DNA of 64,000 bases from Saccharobesus litoralis. GTDB taxonomy: Bacteria > Pseudomonadota > Gammaproteobacteria > Enterobacterales > Alteromonadaceae. The stretch lies in NCBI RefSeq assembly GCF_003063625.1, contig NZ_CP026604.1, positions 1,364,001 to 1,428,000 of the forward strand, written 5' to 3'. Shown in pieces: positions 63,601 through 64,000 of the stretch. Positions within the stretch are counted from its first letter, which is position 1. The number at the start of each line of letters is the position of its first letter. The notes under the pieces are model-generated. The model was not told the origin of the DNA, ran no database searches, and was given only the letters and a program-made list of their open reading frames with translations. Position numbers and translations under genes: made by a program.

Positions 63601-64000
63601 TCTATAAAGATATGAGTAATTTCGAAGAGACATTTAGCACTCCGTATTACTACGTTAATCACATGAGTGACTATACGTTGCCAGAAGGCGCGGGTAACCC
63701 AGATAACTTGCTAATCACACCTAATGGTCAAGTTCCGGGTGATGAATCTAACTGTATGCCTCAGCGTTGGGTGTTCCAGCAAATAACTCAACCACTGACC
63801 ATTCAATGTCATCAAGTCAACATTAATGAAATACGCAATGGTAAGGGTGCTGTTACACAAGGCCTTGAGCTGAGCTATACGCAAATTTATGACTTTTTAC
63901 CAGGTGCTTTATCTGGGTTAGGTTTGAGTGTTAACTACACGTATGCGGACTCTGAATCTGATGCAGAATCAGTAACCTTATCGGAAACGGAAGAACGTTT
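60681..64000 (+). CDS. TonB-dependent receptor, 5' part (runs off the right edge)
   Basis: The frame is open from the ATG at 60681 (TTTGGAGA upstream) to the edge, about 1,106 residues. The signal peptide (LKAVSAAVMAACMATPLYAA) is followed by the TonB-box region VEVIEVTGFKASL (about residues 37-49). The plug has NIADALSRVTGVTV, TRISVRGAGASLNQISMNGV and a VDLSAFSSDILSSIDVIKTA block. The barrel contains DCTSGQCELFVG. The plan is that of TIGR01782-type receptors for large substrates, as in the receptor at the left edge, with which it shares the plug wording and the Cys pair. The substrate is unknown and the C-terminus is outside the window. Confidence 0.93.
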   Translation, partial: MAQTFRLKAVSAAVMAACMATPLYAAPEDKAASEEDVEVIEVTGFKASLQKAINAKRFANSVVDTIHAEDVGKSTDANIADALSRVTGVTVQESDGEGTRISVRGAGASLNQISMNGVALTGGFSGSDANEADNSVDLSAFSSDILSSIDVIKTAAADHDEGSLGANVILRTAKPLSFNNSRRNLDFQGRYNEFSGNSNYRLSGTISEKFFDETLGVILTVTDETQDARTDRVRVEFWNQAKNIGDNRSYDLSTYDAEKALAGDFPYKSIRVPDADGNAPADFDEATQVLIQESALEVIPRQYQDMLLDMNERDRFTLNAGIQWRASEDTELQLDFNHSELNIKRDNHRLRLNFTPNMSPYAQDPLNQWWGIDLENKTVDRMIGRHPQGTFDRTIGGQNIENDVATLSLQTQLTDNLKLDLKAGYSRTTDDTPESVAISTATWNTIGQTFVNTMDADYITPTGYDCTSGQCELFVGEKFVEYDPVVNRTTRADSRFTPHDLFGNHLGNIRRTENHLVDSNKSLFVDFDWDVDWGNIIKVEFGGKLSERLKTVDAQTTTLTSGARVVENIDGQAQEISSGPLQNIRMADILGNGAFPVNNFLEDLTPNRDAAFLQGWGLLDPFKAYELAFSRPAGTTALARNPAGSREIGQDTQALYGKVNFEFLDGHLTGNLGLRYVQTQVEAQGFSSIQYHNAVHGIDPYDLIINKELADVTKPICQSFNYTNGNQNEPDNFSAVASSGCMDWRLTHSYQTNNNRTLPLFETRIDPATGSEFAWPDGSPKQWLADVPTYDPSMTEEELLAEAQAHNMILWYDYSGDTPKKLVDIAQPDQVQFTDGSGSVTTNFGVARNRNPLIGWNDRRTTFFGPAGSDAQTTAFFRTSPIADESDYSVWLPSLNINYQLSDQYIGRFAMSKTMARPRFDSVNPRVQINESIWDAWGTGALGNTHLKPLESVNLDLSFERYWGDSNMMSVALFYKDMSNFEETFSTPYYYVNHMSDYTLPEGAGNPDNLLITPNGQVPGDESNCMPQRWVFQQITQPLTIQCHQVNINEIRNGKGAVTQGLELSYTQIYDFLPGALSGLGLSVNYTYADSESDAESVTLSETEER

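Overview
The window looks like part of a marine gammaproteobacterial genome, probably Alteromonadales; a Catenovulum-like relative is a guess. The evidence is moderate-to-low GC, large TonB-dependent receptors of the carbohydrate type at both ends, the EpmA/EF-P/EpmB set, a TIGR03545/TIGR03546 pair, Rof, MutS and a TyrZ-type tyrosyl-tRNA synthetase. No rRNA or tRNA gene was seen.

Layout. 1-3313: 5' part of a TonB receptor reading leftward, followed by a GntR/FCD regulator (3884-4489) and an intergenic stretch with a candidate structured RNA (4751-4898). 5035-8330: mobile DNA, namely an IS4-family (IS10-like) element with clear ends and a 10-bp target duplication inserted into an older dispersed repeat, and a second IS4-family element whose transposase is frameshifted near its start. 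8369-14576: a plasmid- or chromid-type replication and partition module (iterons, parB, parA, iteron/AT-rich origin, Rep_3-type initiator and a small, possibly MatP-like protein). Inverted copies of a ~200-bp repeat flank it. Core genes (efp, tyrS, mutS) lie in the same 64 kb, so either a secondary replicon is integrated or this replicon carries core genes.

14700-27990: a Fur-box-preceded haem acquisition locus. Its order is TonB receptor, HmuY-like lipoprotein, ExbB/TolQ-like protein, DUF2149 (ExbD-like) protein, and two very large CobN/BchH-type chelatase paralogues. Each paralogue has an export signal and a C-terminal membrane anchor, and the second carries a His-rich loop. This corresponds to the Bacteroidota hmuYRSTUV type of locus. 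My reading is that the receptor and lipoprotein capture haem, and the periplasmic chelatase homologues, possibly powered by the proton-driven motor pair instead of the AAA+ ATPases used by Mg-chelatase, remove the metal.

28051-43876: an AraC-type gene destroyed by two miniature elements; a degenerate response regulator with TPRs; a GST/TetR pair; a sialidase-fold protein; a double-cupin protein; a large hybrid sensor kinase; epmA, efp and epmB; a YjfB-like motility protein; and a Gfo/Idh/MocA oxidoreductase. 44053-64000: envelope and housekeeping genes (TIGR03545/46, DUF2845, MepM-like peptidase, tyrS, DUF3014), a response regulator-CheC-diguanylate cyclase operon, a MarR-type regulator with a divergent membrane protein, mutS, an orphan solute-binding protein, rof, and a second TonB receptor running off the right edge.

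A family of miniature elements (129 bp core, ends TATAGTC...GACTATA, sometimes enlarged by modular inserts) recurs about nine times across the window. It has inactivated one gene and supplies the stop codon of another.
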